From Dechloromonas aromatica (nom. nud.) (GTDB taxonomy: Bacteria > Pseudomonadota > Gammaproteobacteria > Burkholderiales > Rhodocyclaceae), in the NCBI GenBank assembly GCA_017848965.1, contig JAFIHA010000050.1:1-39808 (forward strand): a stretch of 39,808 nt of DNA, in the 5' to 3' direction. Each line of letters opens with the position of its first letter. The first letter of the stretch is position 1. This document shows, piece after piece, positions 17,142 through 25,025 of this stretch. Under the pieces are notes generated by a model. It saw only the letters and a list, made by a program, of their open reading frames with translations. It was not told the DNA's origin and did not search any database. Both the position numbers and the translations under genes were made by a program.

Positions 17142-17653
17142 TGCCGCCCCGGCTCGATTGGGGCAGCCGTCTGCCGGCGGCGCAATCGCTGCGCGGCTGG
17201 CTGGTCGAGGCGCATTCGCTGACTGCGCGCTGTCGGCGCCATTGCAGCGAATTCCGCGTCCGGGTCGTCGCCCAGGGCTGGCGGCTGGCGCTGGCCGACG
17301 AAACCGCGAACGCGCGCCGGCCGGTGCGCGAGGTGCTGCTCGAATGCGACGGCGTGCCGGTGATTTTCGCCGAAAGTGTGCTGTCGACGGGGCGTTGCGG
17401 TCGTCTCGGGCGCTGGTTTGCCCGCCTGGGCAGCCGTTCGCTCGGCTCGCTGCTGTTTACCCATCCCGGCTTCGGGCGCGGCGATATCGAATTCGTCCGC
17501 CTGCGCCAGCGCGATGCCTTGCATCGCCGGGTTTGTCAGGTGCTTGGCCGGCCGCTGCCGCCGCTTTGGGCGCGTCGTTCGCGCCATCATCTCGATGGCG
17601 GCAGCGTACTGGTGAGCGAGGTCTTCCTGCCGGCGATCCTCGACCTCGCCTGA
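17141..17653 (+). CDS. ubiC: Chorismate--pyruvate lyase
   Basis: UbiC splits chorismate into 4-hydroxybenzoate and pyruvate, the first committed step to ubiquinone. The 170 residues align by landmarks with the E. coli enzyme: an arginine in the REV motif at 63-65 that binds product, LGSLLF at 101-106, and the terminal acidic SEVFLP with E160. Sequence conservation is modest, as is usual for this family. No ubiA follows, because the next gene is convergent. It is the last gene of the rluE-DUF192-ubiC unit. Confidence 0.85.
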   Translation: MPPRLDWGSRLPAAQSLRGWLVEAHSLTARCRRHCSEFRVRVVAQGWRLALADETANARRPVREVLLECDGVPVIFAESVLSTGRCGRLGRWFARLGSRSLGSLLFTHPGFGRGDIEFVRLRQRDALHRRVCQVLGRPLPPLWARRSRHHLDGGSVLVSEVFLPAILDLA

Positions 17654-17662
17654 AATTGCCGA

Positions 17663-18070
17663 TTACTTGTCGTCGCGCTCGGCGGCCGGCGGTTGCGGGC
17701 GCAGGCTGATGCGGCGCTGCATGAAGCCGGGCAGGTTCATCGGGTGCGCCTGTCGGCTCAGCGCGAAGCTGAGGAAAATCTTGCACCAGATGGTCGAGCC
17801 GGCGATGGCGATCCAGCTGTCGTAGGCCAGTTCGCCGGCCAGCACGCCGCCGATCACGGCGAGCGCGACGCTGCCGGCGACCAGGTTGATCACCGCTTCG
17901 TAGGGCGCATATTTCTCGGGGTTGGCCGGTGATTCGCCGTGCTTCAGGGCGACTTCGGAAAAATCCTTGTTGATGGCGATGCGCCAGGCGCGCCGCAGCC
18001 AGATGAAGGCCATCGGGAAGAGCGCCAGGAACAGGATCCAGGTCATTGCGATATGGACGTTGAAAGCCAT
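17663..18070 (-). CDS. Small inner-membrane protein of unknown function
   Basis: The 135-residue protein starts at the ATG at 18070, preceded by GAGGTG. The longer in-frame start would run through the upstream terminator and is rejected. Three hydrophobic segments lie at about 7-25, 60-80 and 85-104. They are separated by a short polar loop with KHGESPANPEKYAPYE, and the tail is basic and polar. I do not recognise a family. It is downstream of the large symporter but separated from it by two hairpins, so it is probably transcribed from its own promoter or by readthrough. Confidence 0.7.
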   Translation of the reverse strand: MAFNVHIAMTWILFLALFPMAFIWLRRAWRIAINKDFSEVALKHGESPANPEKYAPYEAVINLVAGSVALAVIGGVLAGELAYDSWIAIAGSTIWCKIFLSFALSRQAHPMNLPGFMQRRISLRPQPPAAERDDK

Positions 18071-18111
18071 GTTGCACCTCGGTACAGCCGCGGACGCCGG
18101 GGCAGCCGCGC

Positions 18112-18145
18112 AATAAAAAACCCCGTGGAAACGACCGACGGGGTT
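18112..18145 (-). terminator. Rho-independent terminator after the large symporter
   Basis: The stem AACCCCGT/ACGGGGTT (18119-18126 with 18138-18145) is followed on the minus strand by TTTTTTATT. It is about 50 bases past the symporter stop. Confidence 0.85.
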
Positions 18146-18150
18146 CGGAA

Positions 18151-18175
18151 TCCCGTCCGGGGGCACCGGACGGGA
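18151..18175. repeat. Perfect 10-bp hairpin next to the terminator
   Basis: TCCCGTCCGG (18151-18160) pairs with 18166-18175 around GGGCA. It lies between the symporter stop and the T-tailed terminator. It has no T run of its own and may act as a 3' stability element. Confidence 0.65.
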
Positions 18176-18192
18176 GCTTACCTCAATCGCGC

Positions 18193-20049
18193 TTAGTGCG
18201 CGCCATCCACAGCCTTGGCGCCACGCGGGATGCGGACGTTTTCGACCATGTGCTGGATGTGCTCCGGCGGTTCCTTGGTCATCTTGTCGACCACGAAGGC
18301 GACGACGAAGTTGACCAGCGCACCGATCGCACCGAAGGCTTCCGGCGTGATGCCGAAGAAGCTGTTGGCGCCGCCGATCATATCGACGAAGTCGGTACCC
18401 TTGATGAAGAAGATACCCTTGTGCGCGAACACGTAGAACAGGGTGACGAAGAGGCCAGCCAGCATGCCGGCGATGGCGCCTTCCTTGTTCATCTTCTTCG
18501 AGAAGATACCCATCATGATCGCCGGGAACAGCGACGAGGCGGCGATACCGAAGGCCAGGGCAACCGTGCCGGCAGCGAAGCCCGGGGGGTTGAGGCCGAG
18601 GTAACCGGCGATGACGATGGCGACCGCCATCGAGATCTTGCCGGCGCGCAGTTCGGCCTGCTCGGAGATGTTCGGCATGAACACACCCTTCACCAGGTCA
18701 TGCGACACGGCAGCGGAGATCGCCATCAGCAGACCGGCAGCGGTCGACAGAGCGGCAGCCAGACCACCGGCAGCAACCAGGGCGATAACCCAGTTCGGCA
18801 GCAGGGCGATTTCCGGATTGGCCAGCACGATGATGTCGGCGTTGACCGTCAGCTCGTTGCCCTTCCAGCCGGCAGCTTCGGCCTTGGCCTTGGCATCGGC
18901 GCTCTTCGTCTTGTCGTTGTAGTACTGGATGCGACCGTCGCCGTTCTTGTCCTCGAACTTCAGGAGACCGGTCTTTTCCCAGCGCTTCATCCATTCCGGA
19001 CGCTGTTCGTAGACCAGCGAGGCTTCGGTGGCGAACACGTCAGCGTTGGCCTTGACCGCGTCGGCATTGACGACCATCGAGCCATCGGCAGCGGTCTGCA
19101 GGCCGACCGCGGTGTTGACGGTGCCGTGCAGGTTGAGCTTGGCCATCGCGCCGACCGCCGGGGCGGTGGTGTACAGGATCGCGATGAAGACCAGCGCCCA
19201 GCCGGCCGACGAACGGGCGTCGGAAACCTTGGCCACGGTGAAGAAGCGCATGATGACGTGCGGCAGACCGGCGGTACCGATCATCAGCGACATCGTGTAC
19301 ACGAACATGTTCAGCGTGCTGCCCGGAACCGAGGTCGTGTATTGACCGAAGCCGAGGTCGGTAACGACCTGGTCGAGCTTCTGCAGCAGCGAGATGTCGG
19401 TGCCGGAGATGTTGGAGCCCAGGCCCAGTTGCGGGATCGGGTTGCCGGTCAGCTGCAGCGAGATGAACATGGCGGGGACGGTGTAGGCCAGGATCAGCAC
19501 GATGTACTGGGCGACCTGGGTGTAGGTGATGCCCTTCATGCCGCCGAACACGGCGTAGGCGAAGACGATGCCCATACCGATGTAGATGCCGGTGTCGCTG
19601 GAAACGCCCAGGAAGCGCGAGAAGGCGACGCCGACGCCGGTCATCTGGCCGATGATGTAGGTGATCGACGCGGTGAGCAGACAGATCACGGCCACCGTCG
19701 AGGCGGTCTGCGAGTAGAAGCGGTCACCGATGAACTGCGGCACGGTGAACTTGCCGAACTTGCGGAGGTACGGGGCGAGCAGCATCGCCAGCAGAACGTA
19801 GCCGCCGGTCCAGCCCATCAGGAACAGGCCGCCGCCGTAACCCATGTTGGCGATCAGGCCGGCCATCGAGATGAACGAAGCAGCCGACATCCAGTCGGCG
19901 GCGGTTGCCATGCCGTTGGTGATCGGGTGGACGCTGCCGCCGGCAGCGTAGAACTCGGACGTGCTACCGGCACGTGCCCAGATCGCGATCCCGATGTACA
20001 GCGCAAACGACGCGCCGACCACCAGGTAAGTCATAGTTTGCAGATCCAT
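18193..20049 (-). CDS. Sodium/solute symporter, VC_2705 family large subunit
   Basis: A 618-residue SSS-family transporter with about 13 membrane helices. It carries the core sequence ADWMSAASFISMAGLIANMG and the motif MIGTAGLPHVIMRFFTV at 256-272, shared with ActP. Pairing with a small DUF4212 subunit just upstream marks the VC_2705 family, whose members are thought to carry small carboxylates. An unusually long extramembrane insertion (about 305-410) includes DKNGDGRIQYYN at 367-378, which resembles an EF-hand calcium loop. The gap to the small subunit is only 9 bases. Confidence 0.93.
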   Translation of the reverse strand: MDLQTMTYLVVGASFALYIGIAIWARAGSTSEFYAAGGSVHPITNGMATAADWMSAASFISMAGLIANMGYGGGLFLMGWTGGYVLLAMLLAPYLRKFGKFTVPQFIGDRFYSQTASTVAVICLLTASITYIIGQMTGVGVAFSRFLGVSSDTGIYIGMGIVFAYAVFGGMKGITYTQVAQYIVLILAYTVPAMFISLQLTGNPIPQLGLGSNISGTDISLLQKLDQVVTDLGFGQYTTSVPGSTLNMFVYTMSLMIGTAGLPHVIMRFFTVAKVSDARSSAGWALVFIAILYTTAPAVGAMAKLNLHGTVNTAVGLQTAADGSMVVNADAVKANADVFATEASLVYEQRPEWMKRWEKTGLLKFEDKNGDGRIQYYNDKTKSADAKAKAEAAGWKGNELTVNADIIVLANPEIALLPNWVIALVAAGGLAAALSTAAGLLMAISAAVSHDLVKGVFMPNISEQAELRAGKISMAVAIVIAGYLGLNPPGFAAGTVALAFGIAASSLFPAIMMGIFSKKMNKEGAIAGMLAGLFVTLFYVFAHKGIFFIKGTDFVDMIGGANSFFGITPEAFGAIGALVNFVVAFVVDKMTKEPPEHIQHMVENVRIPRGAKAVDGAH

Positions 20050-20058
20050 GCTGGCTCC

Positions 20059-20313
20059 TTAATCTTCGTGCACGTCGAACTTGCGGTCGAGGTTGCCCAT
20101 TGCCTTGGCGTAATAAAAGATCAGGGCAATGAAGATGTAGATCGAACCCTGGTGGGCAAAGAAGAAGCCCAGCGGGTAACCCCCGAGTTTGATGCCGTTC
20201 AGCGCGTCGGCAAAAAGGATGCCGGCACCGAATGAACACACGAACCAGATCGCCAGGATTTTTCCCAGCAGTCCGAGTGTGGCTGACCAGTAGGCCTTGC
20301 CTTGATCGTCCAT
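20059..20313 (-). CDS. DUF4212 small subunit of the sodium/solute symporter
   Basis: The 84-residue protein starts MDDQGKAYWSATLGLL at the ATG at 20313. That ATG is preceded by GGAGGAGA, an excellent ribosome binding site, so the longer in-frame start further upstream is rejected. It has two membrane helices (about 14-35 and 45-68), including GGYPLGFFFAHQGSIYIFIALIFYY, and ends with the YAKAMGNLDRKFDVHED tail. DUF4212 proteins occur as partners of VC_2705-type symporters, and the large subunit follows 9 bases downstream. Confidence 0.93.
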   Translation of the reverse strand: MDDQGKAYWSATLGLLGKILAIWFVCSFGAGILFADALNGIKLGGYPLGFFFAHQGSIYIFIALIFYYAKAMGNLDRKFDVHED

Positions 20314-20388
20314 TATTTGTCTCCTCCATAAAATGTGATGGGCGGGCTGCACTGAAATGCAACATCGCCACGAGACACAGTCTGGGTT

Positions 20389-20401
20389 TGTAAACTTACA
20401 G
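20389..20401. promoter_or_regulatory. Inverted repeat TGTAA-AC-TTACA upstream of the symporter pair
   Basis: TGTAAACTTACA at 20389-20400 is a 5-bp inverted repeat 76 bases before the DUF4212 start. Its CTTACAG (20395-20401) recurs at 22668-22674 upstream of DUF485-actP. A TTGTCA lies a little further upstream on the minus strand. This may be an operator shared by both transport operons. It is a weak call from two sites. Confidence 0.35.
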
Positions 20402-20453
20402 TTCCCTGACAATTTTTTTCGATTAGGTGAAACTGTTATGGGTTTTGTGAGCG

Positions 20454-20514
20454 AGCAAAGAAAAGGCCCCCGCCGGGGCGGGGGCCTTGCAGGTGGCCGG
20501 CAGAGCGCCGGCCA
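20454..20514 (-). terminator. Terminator after actP, with a second hairpin
   Basis: A perfect 12-bp stem (20463-20474 with 20477-20488) is followed on the minus strand by TTTTCTTTGC. A second 8-bp hairpin (20494-20501 with 20507-20514) sits between it and the actP stop. It separates actP from the DUF4212-symporter unit. Confidence 0.85.
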
Positions 20515-20535
20515 GGGGTGTTTTTCTTGTTTTGT

Positions 20536-22296
20536 TTAGTGACCGCTGGCGCCGGCGGCACCGATGCCGGTTTCCGAGCGGACTTCCTGGTCCAGGTAGG
20601 CTTCGCGTTCCTTCGCGGCCTGGGCGCTGTTGTCGAGGATCGAGAACAGCCAGATGCCGACGAAACCGATGGTCATCGAGAACAGGGCCGGCGAGGTGTA
20701 GGGGAACCAGGCAGAACCCTTCGGATTGCCCAGCGTGGCTTCCCAGATCGACGGCGAGACCACGGTCAGCGCAACCGAGGAGATCAGGCCGAGGAAGCCG
20801 CCGATCACCGCGCCCTTGGTCGTGCAGTTCTTCCACAGCACCGACATGAACAGCACCGGGAAGTTGGCCGAGGCAGCGATGGCGAAGGCCAGCGAAACCA
20901 TGAAGGCGATGTTCTGCTTCTCGAAGGCGATACCCAGCACGACGGCGATGATGCCGAGGACTATCGTGGTGATCCGGGAAACACGCAGTTCGGCAGCCGA
21001 ATCAGCCTTGCCTTCCTTGAACACGGTGGCGTACAGGTCGTGCGACACGGCCGAGGCGCCGGACAGCGTCAGGCCGGCAACGACGGCGAGGATGGTGGCG
21101 AAGGCAACCGCGGAGATGAAGCCGAGGAAGATGTTGCCGCCGACCGCGTTGGCCAGGTGGATAGCCGCCATGTTGCCGCCGCCGAGCAGGGCGCCCTTGG
21201 CGTCCAGGAACTCCGGGTTGGTCAGCACGAAGGTGATGGCGCCGAAACCGATGATGAAGGTCAGGATGTAGAAGTAGCCGATCCAGGTGGTCGCCCAGAA
21301 GACGGACTTGCGGGCTTCCTTGGCATCCGGCACGGTGAAGAAGCGCATCAGGATGTGCGGCAGGCCGGCGGTACCGAACATCAGCGCCATGCCGAAGGAG
21401 ATCGCCGAGATCGGGTCCTTGACGAAGTTGCCCGGGCCCATGATCGACAGACCCTTGGCCGCGGCTGCGGCGGCGACGCCTTCCGCGGTGGCGGCGGGAT
21501 CGGTCTTCAGGGCTTCGGCCAGCAGGCCCTTGGCGGCCAGTTCGGTCTTGATCTTCACCGCTTCGGCGAACATCGCTTCCGGGCTGAAACCGAAGTGCAG
21601 CAGCACCATGAAGGCCATGAACGAGGCGCCGCAGAGCAGCAGGATCGCCTTGATGATCTGCACCCAGGTGGTGGCGGTCATGCCGCCGAACAGCACGTAA
21701 ACCATCATCAGCGCGCCGACGATGACCACTGCCATCCAGTATTCCAGGCCGAACAGCAGCTTGATCAGCTGGCCGGCACCGACCATCTGGGCGATCAGGT
21801 AGAAGGCGACGACGACCAGCGTGCCGGTGACGGCGAAGGCGCGGATCGGGGTCTGCTGGAAGCGGTAGGCGGCGACGTCGGCGAAGGTGAACTTGCCGAG
21901 GTTGCGCAGGCGTTCCGCCATCAGGAAGGTGATGATCGGCCAGCCGACGAGGAAGCCGATCGAGAAGATCAGGCCGTCGTAGCCGTTGGCCATGACCGCG
22001 GCGGAAATACCGAGGAAGGAGGCTGCCGACATGTAGTCGCCGGCGATTGCCAGGCCGTTCTGGAAGCCGGTGATGCCACCGCCGGCGGTGTAGAAGTCGG
22101 CCGCCGACTTGGTCTTGGCCGCCGCCCACTTGGTGATGAAGAGGGTCATCACCACGAAGATGGCGAACATTGCGATGGCGGTCCAGTTGGTCGCCTGCTT
22201 TTCCGCCTGGCCGAGGTCGGCGCCGGCCGCGAAGGCAGTGCCGGCGACGGCGGCCAGGGCGAGCGCGCCGAGGAGTTGTTTGTGCAGCTTAACCAT
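20536..22296 (-). CDS. actP: Cation/acetate symporter ActP
   Basis: A sodium:solute symporter of 586 residues, close to ActP. It starts with a cleavable-looking signal (ending GTAFAAGAD), then about 13 membrane helices. Typical blocks are [51 protein letters not shown], and [15 protein letters not shown]. It imports acetate and similar short carboxylates. The DUF485 gene overlaps its start by 8 bases, which is the classic yjcH-actP arrangement. An alanine-rich loop near 255-285 is lineage-typical. Confidence 0.95.
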   Translation of the reverse strand: MVKLHKQLLGALALAAVAGTAFAAGADLGQAEKQATNWTAIAMFAIFVVMTLFITKWAAAKTKSAADFYTAGGGITGFQNGLAIAGDYMSAASFLGISAAVMANGYDGLIFSIGFLVGWPIITFLMAERLRNLGKFTFADVAAYRFQQTPIRAFAVTGTLVVVAFYLIAQMVGAGQLIKLLFGLEYWMAVVIVGALMMVYVLFGGMTATTWVQIIKAILLLCGASFMAFMVLLHFGFSPEAMFAEAVKIKTELAAKGLLAEALKTDPAATAEGVAAAAAAKGLSIMGPGNFVKDPISAISFGMALMFGTAGLPHILMRFFTVPDAKEARKSVFWATTWIGYFYILTFIIGFGAITFVLTNPEFLDAKGALLGGGNMAAIHLANAVGGNIFLGFISAVAFATILAVVAGLTLSGASAVSHDLYATVFKEGKADSAAELRVSRITTIVLGIIAVVLGIAFEKQNIAFMVSLAFAIAASANFPVLFMSVLWKNCTTKGAVIGGFLGLISSVALTVVSPSIWEATLGNPKGSAWFPYTSPALFSMTIGFVGIWLFSILDNSAQAAKEREAYLDQEVRSETGIGAAGASGH

Positions 22297-22600
22297 TGTT
22301 GGCCTCCTTGACGATTTCAGCCTTCAGCTGGTCAAACTCGCCGTTGGCGCGACGCACGTAGATGCCGGTGATGACGATGGTGAACAGGATGACGCCGACG
22401 CCGATGGGGATGCCGATCGTCGACACGCCGGTGCCCAGCGGCTTGGCCAGGAATTCCTTGTCGAACGCGATCAGCGCGATATAGCCGTAATAAACGACCA
22501 GCATGAGCAGGGTCATGACCCAGCCGTAGGTGTTGCGAACCGACTTCAGTTGCTCGTATTTGGGATTTGCCCGGATCCGGGCATACACGTCTTGCGACAT
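22289..22600 (-). CDS. DUF485 membrane protein (YjcH type)
   Basis: 103 residues with two membrane helices at about 27-46 and 62-85, opening [21 protein letters not shown]. The start follows GAGGAGGT, an almost perfect ribosome binding site. DUF485 proteins are co-transcribed with actP and are thought to support the symporter. The end overlaps actP by 8 bases. Confidence 0.94.
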   Translation of the reverse strand: MSQDVYARIRANPKYEQLKSVRNTYGWVMTLLMLVVYYGYIALIAFDKEFLAKPLGTGVSTIGIPIGVGVILFTIVITGIYVRRANGEFDQLKAEIVKEANNG

Positions 22601-22667
22601 GATCGACCTCCTCGTTTTGTTGTGGCGGTTACGGGATATGTAACGATTTAAATGATCGGCCCATCAC

Positions 22668-22696
22668 CTTACAGAAGACTTAATGAAGTCAACTTC
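22668..22696 (-). promoter_or_regulatory. Putative promoter/operator of DUF485-actP
   Basis: On the minus strand TTGACT (22687-22692) lies within interrupted GAAGT/ACTTC and GACTT/AAGTC repeats (22674-22696). CTGTAAG (22668-22674) follows. The spacing places this region 70-95 bases before the DUF485 start. The response regulator encoded just upstream is a plausible ligand. The -10 is not clear. Confidence 0.35.
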
Positions 22697-22727
22697 CGAA
22701 AAAACCGCAGTCGGGACGCCTCCGTCG

Positions 22728-24023
22728 CTATCTCAGGGGTAGGTCGACACGCACCGTCAGGCCGCCGCCCGGCGTGTCGTCGAGGGCGATCTGGCCATCG
22801 TGCTGGCGGACGATTTCTCGCGCGATCGCCAGTCCCAGCCCGCTACCGGGGATCGTCGTGGCGAGCCGGCAGAAGGCTTCGAAGACGCGCTCGCGTTCGC
22901 CGAGCGGGATGCCCGGCCCGTTGTCGGCGACGATCAGGCGCGCGGATTCCTGATCGTGGGTGACGCTGACGTCGATCCGGCCAGCGGCCGGGGTGTAGCG
23001 GATGGCGTTGTCGATCAGGTTGGAGAGCAGGACGCGCAGGGCTTCCGGCTCGCCCGTCAGCGCGGTCGGCATCTGCTCGGCGAGGCCGAGGTCGATGTCC
23101 TTGGCGGCGGCCAGGATGTCGCATTCGATGATCACGGTCTTCGCCAGTTCGAGCAGGTCGACCGTGGCGATCGTCCGCTTGCCGGCGAATTGCGGATCGA
23201 AGCGCGCCAGATGCAGCAACTGGCTGACCAGATGCGCCGCCCGGTCGACGCCGCTGCGCAGGTTCTTCAAGGCTTCCTGGCGCACCAGCGGGTCGCCTTC
23301 GCCGCTGACCACCTGGGCATTGAGCTGCAGCGCGGTGAGCGGCGTGCGCAGCTCGTGCGCGGCATCGGCGATGAAGCGCTGGCGGGCGAGAAAGGCCTGG
23401 TCGAGGCGCTGGAACATGTCGTTCAGCGCATCGACGATGACCAGCATCTCGTCGGGGTACTGCTCGCGCGGGATCGGCGACAGGAAACCGGGGGCGCGTT
23501 CGCGGATTTCCTGGCGCAATTGGCGCAGCGGCTGAAAAGCCTGGGCGGCGGCGATGGCGATGAAACTGCCCATGATGATGACAAGCACCGAGAACGGGAC
23601 AATCAGCGAACTGCCGAATTCGCGGAACCACAAGGCGTGCGAATCGCTCGGATTGGCCACCTGAACGGTGGTGCCGCGATCCTCGATGACCATGGCGTGC
23701 CATTCCTGATCCTGCCAGGTGAAGGTGCTCAGGCCGGGCTTCTGGCGTGGCAGCGGCTGGTCGGGGCGGGATGCGAACAGCAGTTTGCCGTCGCTGCCCC
23801 AGATCTGGCTGATGATGCTCTGCTGCTGGTTGGAGAGATCGTAGATCTCCGGGTGCATGCCGTGGTGACGCATCACCGCCCAGGCCACCTGTTCCAGCGA
23901 AAGGTCGCGGCTGCGGCTGAATTCGGTCCAGGTCATCCGGTAAGTCAGCGCGGTGACGAAGGCGGCGGTGATGATCAGCGTCCCGATCTGCCAGGCGAGC
24001 AGGCGGGCGAGGACGGAATTCAC
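22728..24023 (-). CDS. Sensor histidine kinase, QseC-like
   Basis: 431 residues: a membrane helix at about 10-29, a periplasmic sensor of about 105 residues, a second helix at about 138-160, and a HAMP-like linker. The phosphoacceptor helix FIADAAHELRTPLTAL has H223. The ATPase part has NLIDNAIRYTP (N box), DNGPGIP (G1) and GSGLGLAI (G2). It is a complete orthodox kinase of the QseC/TctE type. The start is a GTG overlapping the regulator stop (GTGA). The actP operon follows in the same direction, so it probably senses or controls carboxylate use; that link is inferred from position only. Confidence 0.92.
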   Translation of the reverse strand: MNSVLARLLAWQIGTLIITAAFVTALTYRMTWTEFSRSRDLSLEQVAWAVMRHHGMHPEIYDLSNQQQSIISQIWGSDGKLLFASRPDQPLPRQKPGLSTFTWQDQEWHAMVIEDRGTTVQVANPSDSHALWFREFGSSLIVPFSVLVIIMGSFIAIAAAQAFQPLRQLRQEIRERAPGFLSPIPREQYPDEMLVIVDALNDMFQRLDQAFLARQRFIADAAHELRTPLTALQLNAQVVSGEGDPLVRQEALKNLRSGVDRAAHLVSQLLHLARFDPQFAGKRTIATVDLLELAKTVIIECDILAAAKDIDLGLAEQMPTALTGEPEALRVLLSNLIDNAIRYTPAAGRIDVSVTHDQESARLIVADNGPGIPLGERERVFEAFCRLATTIPGSGLGLAIAREIVRQHDGQIALDDTPGGGLTVRVDLPLR

Positions 24024-24682
24024 GCAGGCTCAACCAGCTTGAAACCGATGCCGCGGATGTTGCGGATCCATTCCTTGCCCAGCTTCTTGCGCAGGCGGTG
24101 CAACTGTACCTCGATCGAATTGCTGGCGATTTCCTCGCCCCAGCCGTAGAGGCGTTCCTCGAGCTGGGTGATGCTGAGGACGACGCCGGGAACCTCGATC
24201 AGCGCCATCAGCAGACGGAATTCGCGGTCCGAGAGATGGATTTCCTGGTTGGCCAGCCTGACCTGGCGCTTGCGCGGGTCGACGCGCAGCGCGCCGAGGC
24301 ACAGTTCGCTCTGCGGCCAGCCCAGTGTCCGGCGGCGCAGGGCGAAGACCCGGGCGACCAGTTCCTCGAGTTCGAAAGGCTTGACCAGGTAATCGTCGGC
24401 ACCGGCGTTGAGGCCGCTGACCCGGTCATCAAGGCCGCCGCGGGCAGTGATGACGAGTACCGGCAGGCGCTTGCTGCGGCTTTCCAGGCGGGCCAGGATG
24501 TCGATCCCGTCGACGTGCGGCAGGCCGAGGTCGAGGATCAGCATCCCGTAATCGTGGGACTGGATCGCGCCGACGACATCCTGGCCGTCGCTGACCCAGT
24601 CCACGGAAAAATCGTGCTTGCGCAGGCTGGCCAGAATGGCCGAAGCGATCAGCGCGTCATCTTCGGCGAGCAGGATTCTCAA
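24020..24682 (-). CDS. OmpR/PhoB-family response regulator, QseB-like
   Basis: With the TTG at 24682 the protein is 220 residues and begins MRILLAEDD as QseB proteins do. An in-frame TTG at 24688 would add two residues, and a stop codon lies just before it. The receiver has the acidic pair E7-D8-D9, phosphoacceptor D51 in LILDLGLP, T79 and K101 in YLVKPF. The C-terminal winged helix ends RLRKKLGKEWIRNIRGIGFKLVEP. It is translationally coupled to the kinase gene. Its targets probably include the two symporter operons downstream. Confidence 0.93.
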   Translation of the reverse strand: MRILLAEDDALIASAILASLRKHDFSVDWVSDGQDVVGAIQSHDYGMLILDLGLPHVDGIDILARLESRSKRLPVLVITARGGLDDRVSGLNAGADDYLVKPFELEELVARVFALRRRTLGWPQSELCLGALRVDPRKRQVRLANQEIHLSDREFRLLMALIEVPGVVLSITQLEERLYGWGEEIASNSIEVQLHRLRKKLGKEWIRNIRGIGFKLVEPA

Positions 24683-25025
24683 GGGCAATCACTCATCGGA
24701 AAACCTCCCCGGCGGTCGCCGTGACGCAGATGGCGGCGCGAGGCATCGGTCGGTGTTGTCAAAGGCAAATGGTCAGCGATATGAGGATCGAAACTGACGA
24801 TCCAGGCGCGAGGATTCTATCAAGCCGCCAGAGGATCAGCGCGCTCTTGTTGGAAGCACGTCGTCCTGAAACCGAAGCTGTTCTATTGGCCGATACAACT
24901 TCTGAGTGCTTTTGTAAATGGGGGGCAACCAACGACAACTTCTCGGCCTTTTCAGACATTCGATTGATCCAATGAGAGTGGCTTGTTTAGGTGGCGAAAC
25001 AAACTCTCAGCGATTACGGAAAGCA
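24683..25025. other. Intergenic region between the response regulator and the AAA ATPase
   Basis: About 340 bases with no gene I can support. Short open frames on both strands lack a ribosome binding site and family features. The right part is clearly more A+T-rich than the left and looks like the edge of the ATPase islet. A composite stem at 24974-25008 (GAGAGT with ACTCTC, and TTGTTT with AAACAA inside) lies about 20 bases after the ATPase stop and may end its transcript, although no T run follows. Confidence 0.5.

Noticed and set aside
18196..22311. Long plus-strand frames opposite the two symporters
   Set aside because: Antisense to clear membrane transporters and rich in D, E, H, G and R. 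No recognisable domains.
24721..24975. Short open frames on both strands between the response regulator and the ATPase
   Set aside because: No ribosome binding site and no family resemblance. The two frames overlap on opposite strands in a region of changing composition.
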